From: Pseudorasbora parva
Taxonomy: Eukaryota > Chordata > Actinopteri > Cypriniformes > Gobionidae
Direction: 5' to 3'
Length of the DNA: 64,000 bases
Assembly: GCF_024679245.1 (NCBI RefSeq)
Contig: NC_090188.1
Span: 38,473,492 to 38,537,491, forward strand
Positions within the stretch are counted from its first letter, which is position 1. Every line of letters starts with the position of its first letter. The translations under genes were made by a program, and so were the position numbers. The notes under the pieces were generated by a model, which ran no database searches, was not told the origin of the DNA, and worked only from the letters and a program-made list of their open reading frames with translations. This document shows positions 37,325 to 50,709 of this stretch, piece after piece.

Positions 37325-38548
37325 CGAAAGCAACAGGCTACGCCCATCAAAGCGCTGGCTCGTAGGCTGCGCTGCACAGGTGATGTGACTTCAAGAAATT
37401 AACAATGTCACCAAAAAAGTGCGTTTATGGTTGCCAGACCAAGACAGTCCTGTACAGATTGCCAAAAAACCCCGCGTTAAGGCAACAGTGGATGGAATTT
37501 GCTTTTCTGGATCAGCAACTGAGTTGCGCAAAGGTTTATGTCTGTTCGCTGCATTTCGGTGCCGACTGTTTCATAAACAAGGCCCAGCTCGACGCCGGAT
37601 TTTCCGATCGCCTAATGCTGAAGGATGGAGCAGTCCCAACGATAAAGGTCCCAACGTTAGAACCGCAGGTGGTGAGTGAGACTGCTTCAAATGTCTGTGT
37701 TTTTGCCTATGCTCATCAAGTAGCCCAAACATGATCACGTATAGTGAATTGATCAATGGAGCATGCGATGTGTAGTGCGTGTACATTTGTTTAGCTGGCC
37801 ACTATTTGTGTAACTTTGTGTTTGTGTATTGTAAAAGCACTCCAAACAACAATTCACAAAGAGTGGGGAAATATGTTGAACTAAATAAGCGCGCTTCTTC
37901 ATTCAAATGCGCTACTATTCCATGTCTTTCTATGTAAACACTAGCCTGCCATGCAAAACCAGTCCGCTTACTACAATTGTCTACACAAACCACGCGTAAC
38001 TAAACACACACACACACACACACACACGTGCACAACTGCACTTCCCACATGTACACCTTCAAAGACAAAAATACGACGATATAATTCAAGTATAAATATG
38101 TAAATAACACAAGCCGCTAAGCATATTATATAGTTAGTGTATAACTTGTACCACATAGAGACGTCCTGCTCTAGTCGTTTTTGCTGCTGCTCCTGTTCAA
38201 CTGCAGCCTCTGGGTCTGATTCCGGATCATAGATGTATGGCTGTATCTGATTAAAAGCCATATTTTTATTTTCAATAAAGTTTTTTCCCGCTGTTAGGGA
38301 TGACACAGCTTTACGACGCACTCGACTCAACACAATAGCAGCGGCGCGCACACGTCATTCTTTAGCTCCGCTCACACGATACGCCCCCACCCGCTCTGCT
38401 TTTTTCGGAAAGACTCGGAACAGCGCATCTTTCTTATATAATTATAAAAAAAATAAAGACTTTTAGGAGATATGCAGGATGCAGTGCTACTCTATAGGTA
38501 CTCAAGATTGACATGACACTGACTGACACTGAGTGTTTCACCCCCCCT
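37040..38548. mobile_element. Kolobok-like TTAA transposon (unit 2)
   Basis: TTAA at 37,036-37,039 and 38,549-38,552, and the same AGGGGGGGTGAAA ends. It is 36 bp shorter than the unit 1 copy, chiefly because its internal CA run near 38,004-38,027 is short. The minus-strand exon-like frame starts at 38,261. Confidence 0.7.
37405..37734 (+). CDS. THAP-domain exon of the transposon (unit 2)
   Basis: The same frame as 11,713-12,042, with CVYGC and CSLHF zinc ligands and the AVPTIK box. It is a C2CH DNA-binding domain of a transposon protein with no catalytic core attached. Splice donors near 37,668-37,682 suggest that the true exon ends around residue 90. Confidence 0.7.
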   Translation: MSPKKCVYGCQTKTVLYRLPKNPALRQQWMEFAFLDQQLSCAKVYVCSLHFGADCFINKAQLDAGFSDRLMLKDGAVPTIKVPTLEPQVVSETASNVCVFAYAHQVAQT

Positions 38549-38552
38549 TTAA

Positions 38553-39626
38553 GGCAGTGGGACACTCACAAGACATGCGATTATTCGCAATCACAAAAGT
38601 TTTATTTTTTATATTAAACACCAGTAAAACATTACATTCACGTGCTTTTCTGAAATGCGTCTTATGACTGTGTAGCGCACATTAAACAGCAGCTGATTAC
38701 TGGAATTTATCTTTTGTGTCTGATGGTCTTAAAGTGACAGCAGTCTAATAGTAAACTGCCCCTTGTCCTTAAAGGGATATTTCACCAAAAAATTCTGTCA
38801 TTATTTACTCACACAGTTGCTGGTCCCCATTGACCTTTGAAGTCACTACATTTACATTTACATTTACGTTTATGCATTTGACAGACGCTTTTATCCAAGG
38901 CCCTATTCGCACGAGACTAGTATTACCTGGTGACCTCTAGTAATCTGTGATAATTGCGGAGGTTGTCTGTGATCTTAATCCCATGCGAATCTGCCTTGTC
39001 TGTAATTTGTAAAGTAAAAATTCCCCTGCAAATGACCTACCATATTTCGCCGAACGCCGAGGTCCTGTGATAATATTAGTCCCGTGCGAATCGGCATCTC
39101 TGTGATTTTGCCAGGATTAGGTGGATCGTATATCATTTTTGCAAGGTTTTTGTTTCCTGTGTGCAGTTCTATCTTTATCTTTCACGAAGAATGAAGTCTC
39201 TGTAATAATGCACACTGTTATGAATTTCCCGCACGGATTATACTTTCATTTTAGAATGAGTAATTTGGGAGTAAACTAATTGAATGGTGTGTTTAATATT
39301 AACATCAATACTATTCTTAATGGAAAACATAACAGAACAGTACAATGACAAGATCTTTTAAATGGGCGCTTTTACATTTAGCTTTGAAACTGAATCTGCC
39401 GCCGTAGTGTTGTCAGTTTCTTACTCGTGATAAATGAAATCTGACTCCTGCCGCTGGTCTGTGCTCAGTTCAGTTTTTAACTTCATTGGTTAAAATAGCA
39501 ATTTTCTCACAATTTACAAATATTTGGAAACATTTGGGATATTGTAAGTTCTCAACTGAACAAAATATATAACACTGGCCTAGTGGTTTTTGGATATTTT
39601 ATTGCAAAAATACTACATAGTACACC
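38553..39626. other. spacer with dispersed repeat pieces (unit 2)
   Basis: Counterpart of 12,897-13,968. Near 39,161 the near-identity with unit 1 begins to break (GTGTGCAGTTC here, GTGCGCATTTC in unit 1). No gene is recognised. Confidence 0.45.
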
Positions 39627-39882
39627 TTTAAGTTGCAGGAAATGACTGGTCATCCATTTTTTTTTTATATCAGCTATGCATCCCGTTAATCTTGTGAATT
39701 GGTCAATTTCGTCATAGCGTGAAGAAATATAGAGCTGAGTATCGTCAGCATAACAATGAAAACTAACGCAATGCTTCCTAATGATATCTCCCAGTGGTAG
39801 CATGTAGGCCTACAGGGTGAAAAGCAACGGTCCTAACACTGAGCCCTGCGGTACTCCATACTGAACTTGTGATCGGTGTGAC
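39627..39882 (-). pseudogene. L2 LINE reverse transcriptase palm fragment (unit 2)
   Basis: Counterpart of 13,970-14,225: GVPQGS and YADD boxes on the minus strand, separated by the same in-frame stop. An isolated dead fragment. Confidence 0.75.
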
Positions 39883-40856
39883 AGCTCTTCATTACAAACT
39901 GATAACGGTCAGATAAGTATGATTTAAACCATGCTAATACCAACATAATTCCCTCAGCACTACACTTCCCAGTATGCTCTTTGCTCATCACATCACCACA
40001 CACTCTCATTTAGTGTCTCATTCAGTTCCCTAGCTCCCGAGCTCGTGAATCAGGAGCGTAGCCTATATCGTGTACACGAGTTGAGGCACTGGTAAAAGAC
40101 GCTGAGTGCATCTCAATCAGCTCCCTAGTTCAGTAGTCATGTCTTCTGATCCCCTGTGTCATCATCCACTTGGATTCTCCATTCTCCAGCTTGCTTCACC
40201 GTCTCATCACCTGCTAGAGGAAAGACAGTATTACTGCCAGATAAGCCTTCAGTGACATTTAATCTGCCTCTCATTCTAACCGGTTTGTTACTTATCTGTT
40301 TGTGACACCTTTAATGTTAATAGATTTTATTATTGTTATATAGTCACAGGTACATTGTGTAATAGTCAGTTCCAACTGTTATAATAATGTTTTACTTTGT
40401 TTTGCAGCAAGTGCTTTCTTTTATTTTTATATTATAGGTCAATCTTATCTGTTTATTTTATGTCATTATTAAAGTATTTCATATAAGCCTACTATATTCA
40501 TTTTTGTACATTTACATGTAGTGTTTTATAAGTTATTTTATTTGTAGTTGATTGTTCTGCACTTTTGCACATAAGTTTTTATTTTATTTTTTATTTTATC
40601 AAAAGTATGTATGTGTGTATGTATATTTTCATTTATTGTTATTGTGTTTTTTATTTAATATTTTATTTTATTAATTTCATTTATTCAAATAAACTTCAAT
40701 CAAATCAAAAAGCAATTAAATGGTTAACCTGTTTACTGTAAATGTGATTTTTTTTTTACAGTATTATCTGCTGGTTTATTTAGATACATTTCAGTGTAGT
40801 TAATATGAATGTTAAGTGGAATAATGAAGGTTTTAGACGCGAATAGTTCCACTGAT

Positions 40857-40905
<49 letters not shown>

Positions 40906-40950
40906 TGAATAATTGTTCAGAAAGAATAAATCTCATATGTATCAAAGAAA
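39883..40950. other. AT-rich spacer with (ATA)n (unit 2)
   Basis: Counterpart of 14,226-15,292. The (AAT)n run is at about 40,857-40,904. No gene is recognised. Confidence 0.5.
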
Positions 40951-41416
40951 ACGTCAAAATTAAGTTGTTAACTATTCAATAAATGTGTTCAGATCGATGC
41001 GCGGTCACGCGCTCTGCTCTATGGCGACGCGTGTTATGAATTCTGACTCATCTACACGCGCACCGATCGCGATCTGTTGCTGAGAGAGACGAGGCGAATT
41101 CACAAACATTTGCAGAATATTTTCTGTGCGATCTTGAGATTTTGAAGCTGAGATTCCTGAGACGAGACTTTTATTCTGGAAAAACATCGGAGCATATATC
41201 CTTTAACTTTTTTACACAGTTATATTTCTGAGTTTTGAGTAACGTTAGTTCTTATTATTTCGAAGGATACTTTTGTCTTCTTGTTCTTTTCTTATTTTAA
41301 ACTTTTCTCGAGTTTTGTTTATTTTTTGTTTTTCTTTTCTGAGAGGAGTATTTCTGAGGAGAGTGTATTGTGTTGTATTGTATTTTGTTGTGTGTTTTGT
41401 ATTGTTTTTATTGCAG
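40951..41416 (+). promoter_or_regulatory. putative promoter of kinase copy 4, X-box half deleted
   Basis: Here GCTCTGCTC runs directly into TATGGCGACGCG (41,010-41,031). The left half of the X-box (GTTGC) and the bases before it are gone, while the right half and TGACTCA at about 41,044-41,050 remain. The acceptor TTGCAG ends at 41,416. All other copies keep the full 14-base motif. Confidence 0.5.
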
Positions 41417-41427
41417 ATTGGAGGAGG

Positions 41428-44384
41428 ATGTCGATGGCTCATATGATGGCTGAAGAAGGAGGTGAGGGCTTTAGTTTTTCATTTGTTTATGGGATTTTAT
41501 GTTATGATGTTGTACAATGATTGACTATATTAATGTGAAGAAAATTGTGTGAGGTAACTCATTTGATCCCCCAATTTTGCCAGCAAAGTGATCACATGTA
41601 TTTGATTCCTGAAATCAACTTTTAATTGACCAATGACATTGATATTGATCATTATTAAAACATTACTAACTATGTGATGAAATATTCCAGCCTCAGGCCG
41701 CTCCAGATCCAGGAGAGCCTCCTTCTCTCAGACGGCTGGTCAGGAGGTTTGGAGACCCGGTTCTGATGACCGTGATCAGGATCCGCTGCCAGACCCGACC
41801 CACACACCGATCCTGGAGCTTCCTTCACATTTAGCAGCTCTGTCTTCTGAGTTTTCTGTGTCCGCAGGTCCGACTGACAGGAGGAGCGAGTGGCAGAGCG
41901 GCAGCCGGCGGAGCCAAGATGATGGACACCCGTCCACTCCATCCAAAAGCTTTCGCAGAGGTCAGAAAAGGCTTTTATTAATGAAGTTATGGCTCAGTTA
42001 ACATATAATGTGTTATTGAAAATAGAAAGTTTGAAGATGAAAATGAAGTTTGATGTTTGAAGTTTGACAATTTGATGTGACTACTGACATTGATTATTAA
42101 TATTATTAAAAATGTCTTCACCAGGCATCATGTCCACATCATCTTTGTCCCTCTCTGAGGACATTATAGTGCGGCGGTTCTGTAGAGAGACGTTTAGCCT
42201 CAGCAGCAGAGGCTCGTACATCGTCGACTGGAGGTGGAGTGGCGATAGATCAGACAGCCGAAACGAACAGGGCAGTTGCAGCGACTGTTCTTTGTCCAGG
42301 TCCGACAGCCTGGAAGAGTGGACGTGCCCTCCGCTGCCAGGTCAAGTTCCCGTCGAGCCAGCGGAGACTTCACATGGCCTTATGGAGGCTTCACCAGTGA
42401 AGAGCTCAACAGGTGAGATTTAAATAAAGCTGGGCGGTGTAAAGGGTACAGGTACAATTGATTAAACTTTACTGGTAACCATTTTAACAGTAAAATGTAA
42501 GTCTATTTAATTTCATGATTGCCTAATTTGACGCCAGAGATGTTTGTAATAATTCAGTTTTGTTTTCTTCATGTCAGAAAAACCTTCAGTATGTAGGAAG
42601 AGGAAAGGAGTTGGTCCTTTCCTCAGGAACGCGTGGAAGGCTATGAAGCGTTCGCTCCTTTGCTGTTGTCTCAGTGCTGTGGATGTTGTGGAGACTTTTG
42701 TTCCTCCAGCGGATCTGGAGCCAGAGCCTGATCCTGGTCCATCATCACCTGATCCCGATCACGCTGGAGTCAAACCAAATAATGGTCAGTCTGCAGACAT
42801 TATTTCTCCAACATTGTTCTAAACAGTATTATCGTCTTGTTTGAACTGACTTTTTTCATATAAAACAAAGGATGTAGCAAACTCATATATTTCTCATATT
42901 TTCTTTTTCAGACTCCTTTGAGACTCTCTATCACGTGGGCGAGATGATTGGATCCGGAGGATTCGGAAGAGTGTTCAAGGGAACTCGGAAATTTGATGGC
43001 AAAAAGGTAAAGCAATCTTGCATCAAAACATATTTATTCAGATGGGTTAATACTTAGATGCTCAAATCATAAATGTTATGTCCGAAGTCAGGTGGTTGAA
43101 CACTTTGACTGAACACTTTTTTTTTTTTTTTGCAGGTTGCCATCAAGCAGATGCGCAAAATTGACAATAATTGTTATCTTGATATTGTAAGTTGGTCTAA
43201 AGTTGATTGAGTATTTGTTGTTTAAGTGCTGATTACTGTAGTCAGTACACCTGGAGGAAGCATTAGGTGTAAATGTAATAGATCAATAAACCTGGAAAGG
43301 CTCTGATGATCGTATCTATAAAGATCAAAGAAAAGTTTTCTTCCGATTTTTACCCAGCTAACCTTCTGTCTTCTACTTTCCTCTAGCCTGGCCATCCCGA
43401 ACCTCTCGTTACAGAAGTGGCGCTGCTGCTTATGATGAGGAAAGAACCCATAAGCCCCTACGTCATACAATTATACGACTGGTTTGAACATCCTCGGACA
43501 TTCAGTCTCATAATGGAGTTCCCTGAACCCTGCGAGAGCTTGCTGGACTTCATCATTCGGGATCCTCAACTGGATGAAACTACAGCACGGGTCCTCATGC
43601 GACAGGCTGTGCTGGCAGTACAACACTGCATCGAGCATGGCGTCTTTCATAATGACGTTCATGCACAGAATTTCCTGGTGAAGACAAACACGTTAGAGCT
43701 CAAGCTGATAGACTTCGGCTGCGGTCAGCTACTTAGTGCTGATGGCTACGAGAGAAAAATATACCGTGGTGAGTATTTCTGGAGTCTGGAAACCTGGATG
43801 TAGTGACTTTCTGATTATTTGACGCTTTGAAAAAAATTGCTCAACAATGTGCAAATGTGTTGCTTACAGGAATACAGGCTTACTGCCCACCTGAAGTCTT
43901 CACAGAATCTCGATTCCACGCCGTCCCAACAAATGTCTGGGCTCTAGGAGTGTTGTTGTTCGAGATGGTGAACGCACGTTCTCCCTTTGGCAACAGAACG
44001 GACATCACACAAGCCAAAGTTACATTTCAGAACTCCAACTTATCCAAAGGTGAGTGAAAAATATTGACAACATTGATAAACACACACATAAAGCAAAATC
44101 TCTGAACAGGAACAGGTAAAGGTGAAGTATGTAAGATTTTTCATGTTTAAATACGTTGAGTTTATTGTCCATCAGATGCTGTTTTCCAACATTCGTGTCA
44201 CATGGTCATGACTAACCAGCTTTCTCCTTAATAAATTTGCACAGAATGCAGTGATCTGATTAGACAGTGCCTAGCCCGGGATCCAGCGAAACGGCCCACG
44301 TTAGAGCAGATGTTACAACATGAATGGATTAGAAATGATCTGGAGAAGTTCAGGAGAAGATCAGGAGATTTACTCGATCAGTGA
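41428..44384 (+). CDS. PIM-like serine/threonine kinase, copy 4 (unit 2, type B)
   Basis: Nine coding exons give 548 residues: 41428-41461, 41691-41960, 42125-42412, 42578-42784, 42912-43006, 43136-43186, 43387-43768, 43870-44049, 44245-44384. Relative to copy 1 it has F16S, A22S, R98S, K188M, M307I and T517A. It lacks the extra Asn of copy 2, with which it otherwise groups. The donor after exon 3 is followed by GTGAGATTT rather than GTGAGACTC. The catalytic loop is HND-V-H, as in all copies. The coding region looks intact, but the promoter has lost half of the X-box, so its expression may differ from the others. Confidence 0.85.
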
Positions 44385-45146
44385 TTTCAGGTGTGAGGAA
44401 GTGTAACAGACAGAGTAGGATTATTATCATTTATCTTCAATTCTGGATTATTTGTAGTGCAGTTTAATTTATACAGCGCTTTATACAATACAGATTGTTT
44501 CAGAGCGGCTTCACAGTAATAAACAGGAAAATAACACAATCATTGATTCAATCGCAAGAATTCGGTTCTGTTGTAAATCAGCTCTAAAAAACCTTCATGA
44601 GTTGACATGTTCATCTAATCTTTGTATTGGATAGGAAATACCACTTGCTGTCCTTGGTGAAGGGCTTGAGCTGGAGACTTGAGCCGAAGCCTGAAGTCTG
44701 ACCTCGACCTGCCAGAACTCGAGCCGCCACACCAGAGATCAGAGCCGGCCCACGTCTGAGCAAGAACACGAGAGATCCAAGACATCAACTCATCACAGAC
44801 ACTTTTGCTTTGTTTTAAAAGTCATTTCTGCTAAGACAACCCATCTTTATTTATGTAGTGTTTTATAAATGACCAATCAATCTCTTCGACGAATTAAACA
44901 GGTTTTTACTGAATCCTGCTCCATTTCTGTAGACTCTGTTGCTCCCGTTAAGCCCAGGAAAGCTGAGGGAAAGGCCCCGCTCAGCCTTGGCTAAATGATT
45001 TTACTCGCTCTCTTTGACAAGAGTGTTGTGAGGCAGAGCGGAAGAGGAAAAGCGATAAACTCCAAGTATCTTAATGTTTAAGTGCATGCGTAACCAGTTA
45101 CCAAAAATCAGGGAAAGAGGCAAAATCTAAATTCCTCTCAAAACTC
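44385..45146 (+). other. 3' UTR and downstream flank of kinase copy 4
   Basis: AATAAA lies at 44,518-44,523 after the diverged L2 tail. The flank then follows the type B pattern. No further gene. Confidence 0.5.
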
Positions 45147-45295
45147 ATCAACTGAAAATGCAAATCGGCCGAGAATTCTGTTTAAGACAATTGATTCAGT
45201 GCTAAAGCCCTTACCAGCTCCTTCTTTTGTTTCATCTTGGGAAACGTAAAAAATGTTTTGGCGATCAAGGCTTCCATTAATCCAGCAATATTACA
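45147..45295 (+). pseudogene. remnant of the L2 fragment, cut by a deletion
   Basis: Matches the start of the unit 1 L2 fragment (19,495-19,645) and then stops at CCAGCAATA, where unit 1 continues for another 3.3 kb. Confidence 0.6.
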
Positions 45296-45354
45296 TATAT
45301 AGCAATATTACAGCAATATTACATATACTTATATATATATATATATAAGTATAA
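45296..45354. other. AT-rich filler at the unit 2 deletion junction
   Basis: About 59 bases absent from units 1 and 3. They include repeated AGCAATATTACA and a (TA)n run. They replace unit 1 bases from about 19,646 to 22,915. Confidence 0.7.
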
Positions 45355-45732
45355 CTGAACGTGTCTGTTCAATATAATGAGTGAGTCACCGCGTGAGTAT
45401 CACAGCACTGAGCACTAACTGCAGGAGTGAGATAAATAAACTGAATGAGCTCTTGTGACGAGAGCTGAGGTAATCGCGACTACACTCGCGGCATACATTC
45501 ACAACGCGACTTCAGTCTGGCACGCGTTTCAGTTCATGCCTTTGCAAGCTTAACTTTCATAGAAATTAATTTGAGAAGTTAGAAGACTTACATTGCTCAC
45601 CATAGCTCCGTTTAAATGAGTGCCTGTAGCTGAGCTGAGCTGTGAGTGTGATCTCCATCCCCCATGCGCAAATTTAAAACATGCGGAAATGGCTCCCTCT
45701 GCTGGCTGTAGTCTTTAGCCTTTGGCCAAATG
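45355..45732. other. unclassified sequence (unit 2)
   Basis: Counterpart of 22,916-23,296. No gene recognised. Confidence 0.5.
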
Positions 45733-45777
45733 TTCCTCCTATGATGCAAATATCGTCAATTTGCATCATAGGAGGAA
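45733..45777. repeat. perfect 19-bp inverted repeat with octamers (unit 2)
   Basis: Arms 45,733-45,751 and 45,759-45,777 with a 7-base loop, identical to 23,297-23,341 in unit 1. Confidence 0.85.
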
Positions 45778-47977
45778 TTTTTCCAGAAATAAAATGGATA
45801 AATCTCTTGTCTCAGGGGGATATGAGGGGGGAAAGCACAATCATTTGAATATACTCCAGGGTTTCTACTGATACAAAGCCATATGCTAATCGCTGAAGTA
45901 ACCCTTTAAACGGCAGTTCACAAAGAATCAATGCGTCCGTGGCAATGGGAAATAACACAAGGTAATGAGATGCACGTTGAACTTCTTTTAACTTAAGCTC
46001 ACTGTTTTAGAATGCCGTTTCTTACGCGACGAGAGACGCTGGCGCAAAAGTCAGCAACTATAGTAGCAAGTACTAGCCTACTGTGCGTTTGAGATTTCAT
46101 GTGCATAATATTGACAGGCTCAAAGGTGTTATCATAATCATTTACTACTAATATTATTATAATTGTAGCGACTCAGGCGAATCAAACACACAATCGCCAG
46201 TTACATTCAACAAATATGTTTTGAATGCGTTGTGCTTTGGAACAGACCTTCCCCCAACACAACAGAGAAAGATTCTCTGTTTCCCTGGAAACCAGCTGAT
46301 AAGAAGTTTTACGACCCAAAAGAATTCGGCCACATGAAGTCTTATACACAAAGAGTTTAAGACACAGAGCTTTTGCCTCAAATTATAGACAAACCATCTA
46401 TAAATGAACATGCACCCCAGGACATTATATGTAAACACATAACTGTCTTGTAAAATGTTTATTCTGTATGGTATTTTGCATCTTTTTATCTTTGTCTTAA
46501 CAAATTACTAGTTCAGATAACCTCATATATGTCATGTCTCCTATCAAATTAATGCTCACTTCACGACTTACACTTCCATGTATATCACTTATTCAGAAAA
46601 TGCAGTGTGTGTTTGTTGCATTAATTATAGTATGAAGACTCAGACCCACTGAGTCGAACTTTCAAACAAAGAGCCATAAATCTGCTGAGGAATTGCCCGC
46701 CTGGAAATCCCAACAATCTCATTGGTTAAGTCTAACCCTGGAGGGTGGGACTATTTCCAGACCTTAAAAGACCAGTGAAGACAATCTTCTCTCTCTCTTC
46801 TCTTCTCCGAAAATCTCCTGCTCTTACTTCTCCAACTCTCTCCCTGTGGGAGCCAACACCCACGGGGGGGCTGGCACTTAAGCCATGCCACCAATGCAGG
46901 CCCTCCAAGCAGGCCTCAGCCCTTCCAAAAATCTTCTCTTCTGCAATCCGATCTTCAACAATCCTGTTCTCCTCGCTTCCCTACTGAGTCATCAACTTAC
47001 TAGCCCCAAGGGCATTCTTCAGAAGGAGGACACGGAGCATCCCTAAAAGCAACCAGCTGCTCCCTCCCGACCTCGGAGAAAGCCACCGAACACGCAGAAA
47101 TACACACACACAAGCGAGAAGCCAAAACGAAACCAAAAAGAATGCAAGTATTCTTCTTCTTATAAAAGTCAAACTGCTGTAAAGAGGGTGTGTATTTCCC
47201 CATTGGGACAAGTTAACTCCGTGAAGGTCGTATGTGATGAACTGAAGGAAAGCTGTTTCTTACCCTCCCCCACTCTCTTTGTCTCTCTCTCTCTCTCCCT
47301 CTCTTTGTCTCTCTCTCTCTCTCTCTCTCTTTTATCTCTCTCTAACTTCAGTCTAGTCATTATTCTCTTTTATGTATTCTTTCGTTAATATCTATATTTC
47401 TACTATCTTGATGCATATTTAGTGTGTATTTTCTGTGGAGAATTGTAGTGTTATTTTTAGTCTGTGTTTATTAAACCTTCAAAAGACATTTAATGAGTTG
47501 AATCTGTTATTCTGCCACATACACAAAGTCAATGAAACTTGTGATCTAATGTTACCTAACTGCTTATGCTACTATGTTAGTAAAGTAAACTGTATGACCA
47601 TTTGAAATATTGAACTTGTCCTGATCAGTAAAGTTAATGTTTCTTATGCGCTCGTAAACCAGTAATCCCTTATTGAGAATTGATTTGAAAAGTCTATAAC
47701 TAATTTGCAGGACAAACTTAGTAGGATAATTTCAAGCAATTCCGTAAAGGGTTACTTGTATTTAATTAAACAATTTTCCCTATCGGAAAATTTTAATACG
47801 TAATGAACAACTGGCAAATCATATTCATAAATTCATGAATATTGAATATTAAATCCCTTTTGAGTTAATTATTCCCCGAGACATTAAACTCATAAGTCAT
47901 TGTTGTTACATAATCCGTGTGGAGACATTTCCCCACAAAGTAGGGAATACCAGGACACACACACGTTTGTTTCACTA
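45778..47977. other. about 2.2 kb without a recognised gene (unit 2)
   Basis: Counterpart of 23,342-25,545, with a (CT)n at about 47,281-47,331. No coding region recognised. Confidence 0.4.
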
Positions 47978-49586
47978 TCAATCAATCAATCAACTTTATT
48001 TATATAGCGCTTTTACAATCACGATTGTGTCAAAGCAGCTTCACAGTGTCAAACAGGATAATATTGTGACAAAACTAGATATGGCTGTACAGTCGTTCTG
48101 GAGAAAACAGTGATGTTATCAGCTTAGTTTAATTTATCATATAGCAACAATGTTGGCAGATCAGTATTATAGTTTATAGAATTAAATAAGACCTAATTAA
48201 TACTTTTTATTTGTATAATAAGTTGAATAACTTTAATCATATTTTTAGTGTCCCCAACTGAGCAAGCCAAGCCAAAGGCGACAGTGGCAAGGAACCAAAA
48301 CTCCATCAGGGCATGATGGAGAAAAATAAACCTTGGGAGAAACCAGACTCAGTCGGGGTGCCAGTTCTCCTCTGGCCTATTAACACACCGTGTAAGATTA
48401 TTATTCTGGCAACCTTACAGGTCAGAAATCATATTAGATTGGAATATTCAAAATTTCAGGGTATCACGGAAGAGACAGATTTATTTGGAAATAAATGATG
48501 GGATGGGGCGTCGATTACACAAGAGTATGAATACATGAAAGATCGGAATTATTGCGCTGAAGACGGGTTTTGAGCATGTCGTGCCAGTGAGGCAAATTCA
48601 GAGGAGACAGCAATTGACACGGCTCAGCAGACACTCCAGGATGAGCTGGTCATGTCCAGGCAGGTCCACCATCCGATCCGGACACGGCCCAGATCCGGGA
48701 TAAACCTCGGGATAAACAGAGAGACTAACATTAGCGTAGATGTCACTCTTTTTATGATGTAACGAGTACATCAGGTGTTATGGGAAGTGTTCCCGGTTCC
48801 GGCTGACCTAGTTAATGCAGCCTAACAATCAGTCAATTGATTTGAATAATGAAAGTTAAAAATGTTCTATGTGTATGCCATAGTAAAGAGATGTGTTTTT
48901 AGTCTAGATTTAAACTGACAGAGTGTGTCTGCTTCCCGAACAATGCTAGGAAGACTATTCCAGAGTTTAGGAGCTAAATAGGAAAATGATCGACCGCCTG
49001 CAGTTGATTTAGATATTCTAGGTATTATCAACTGGCCAGAGTTTTGAGACCGCAATAGACGTGATGGAGTATAATGTGTTAAAAGCTCGCTTAAGTACCG
49101 GGGGGCTAAACTATTTAGTGCTTTGTAAGTAATAAGCAAGATTTTAAAATGTATGCGATGTTTAATAGGGAGCCAGTGCAGTGTTGACAGAACTGGACTA
49201 ATATGATCATACTTCCTGGTTCTAGTAAGAACTCGAGCTGCTGCATTTTGGACCAGCTGGAGTTTGTTTATTAAGCGAGCAGGGCAACCACCCAGTAGAG
49301 CATTACAATAATCGAGCCTTGAGCTCATGAACGCATGTACTAACTGTTCAGCATTTTGCATTGAAAGCATGTGCCGTAATTTAGATATATTTTTAAGATG
49401 ATAGAATGCGGTTTTACAGATGCTAGAAACGTGGCTTTCAAATGAAAGATTGGTATCAAAGAGCACACCCAGGTTCCTCACTGACGACGAGGGCTTGACA
49501 GAGCAGTCATCAAGTGTTAGACAGTATTCTCGGTTACTACTTGTGGAGCTTTTCTGTCCAATAATTAAAAATTCAGTTTTATCTAA
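47978..49586 (-). mobile_element. L2-type LINE, 3' part (unit 3)
   Basis: The tail repeat starts at about 47,978. In the 3' UTR this copy shares with unit 1 the 8 bases missing from unit 2 (CAGGGCATGATGG near 48,307) and several single-base states. It is 5'-truncated at the same point as the others, so all three descend from one insertion. Confidence 0.8.
48867..49580 (-). pseudogene. L2 LINE ORF2 C-terminal fragment (unit 3)
   Basis: Same frame as in units 1 and 2, with one visible residue change (LWNSLPS instead of LWKSLPS). No catalytic box. Confidence 0.8.
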
Positions 49587-50709
<1,123 letters not shown>

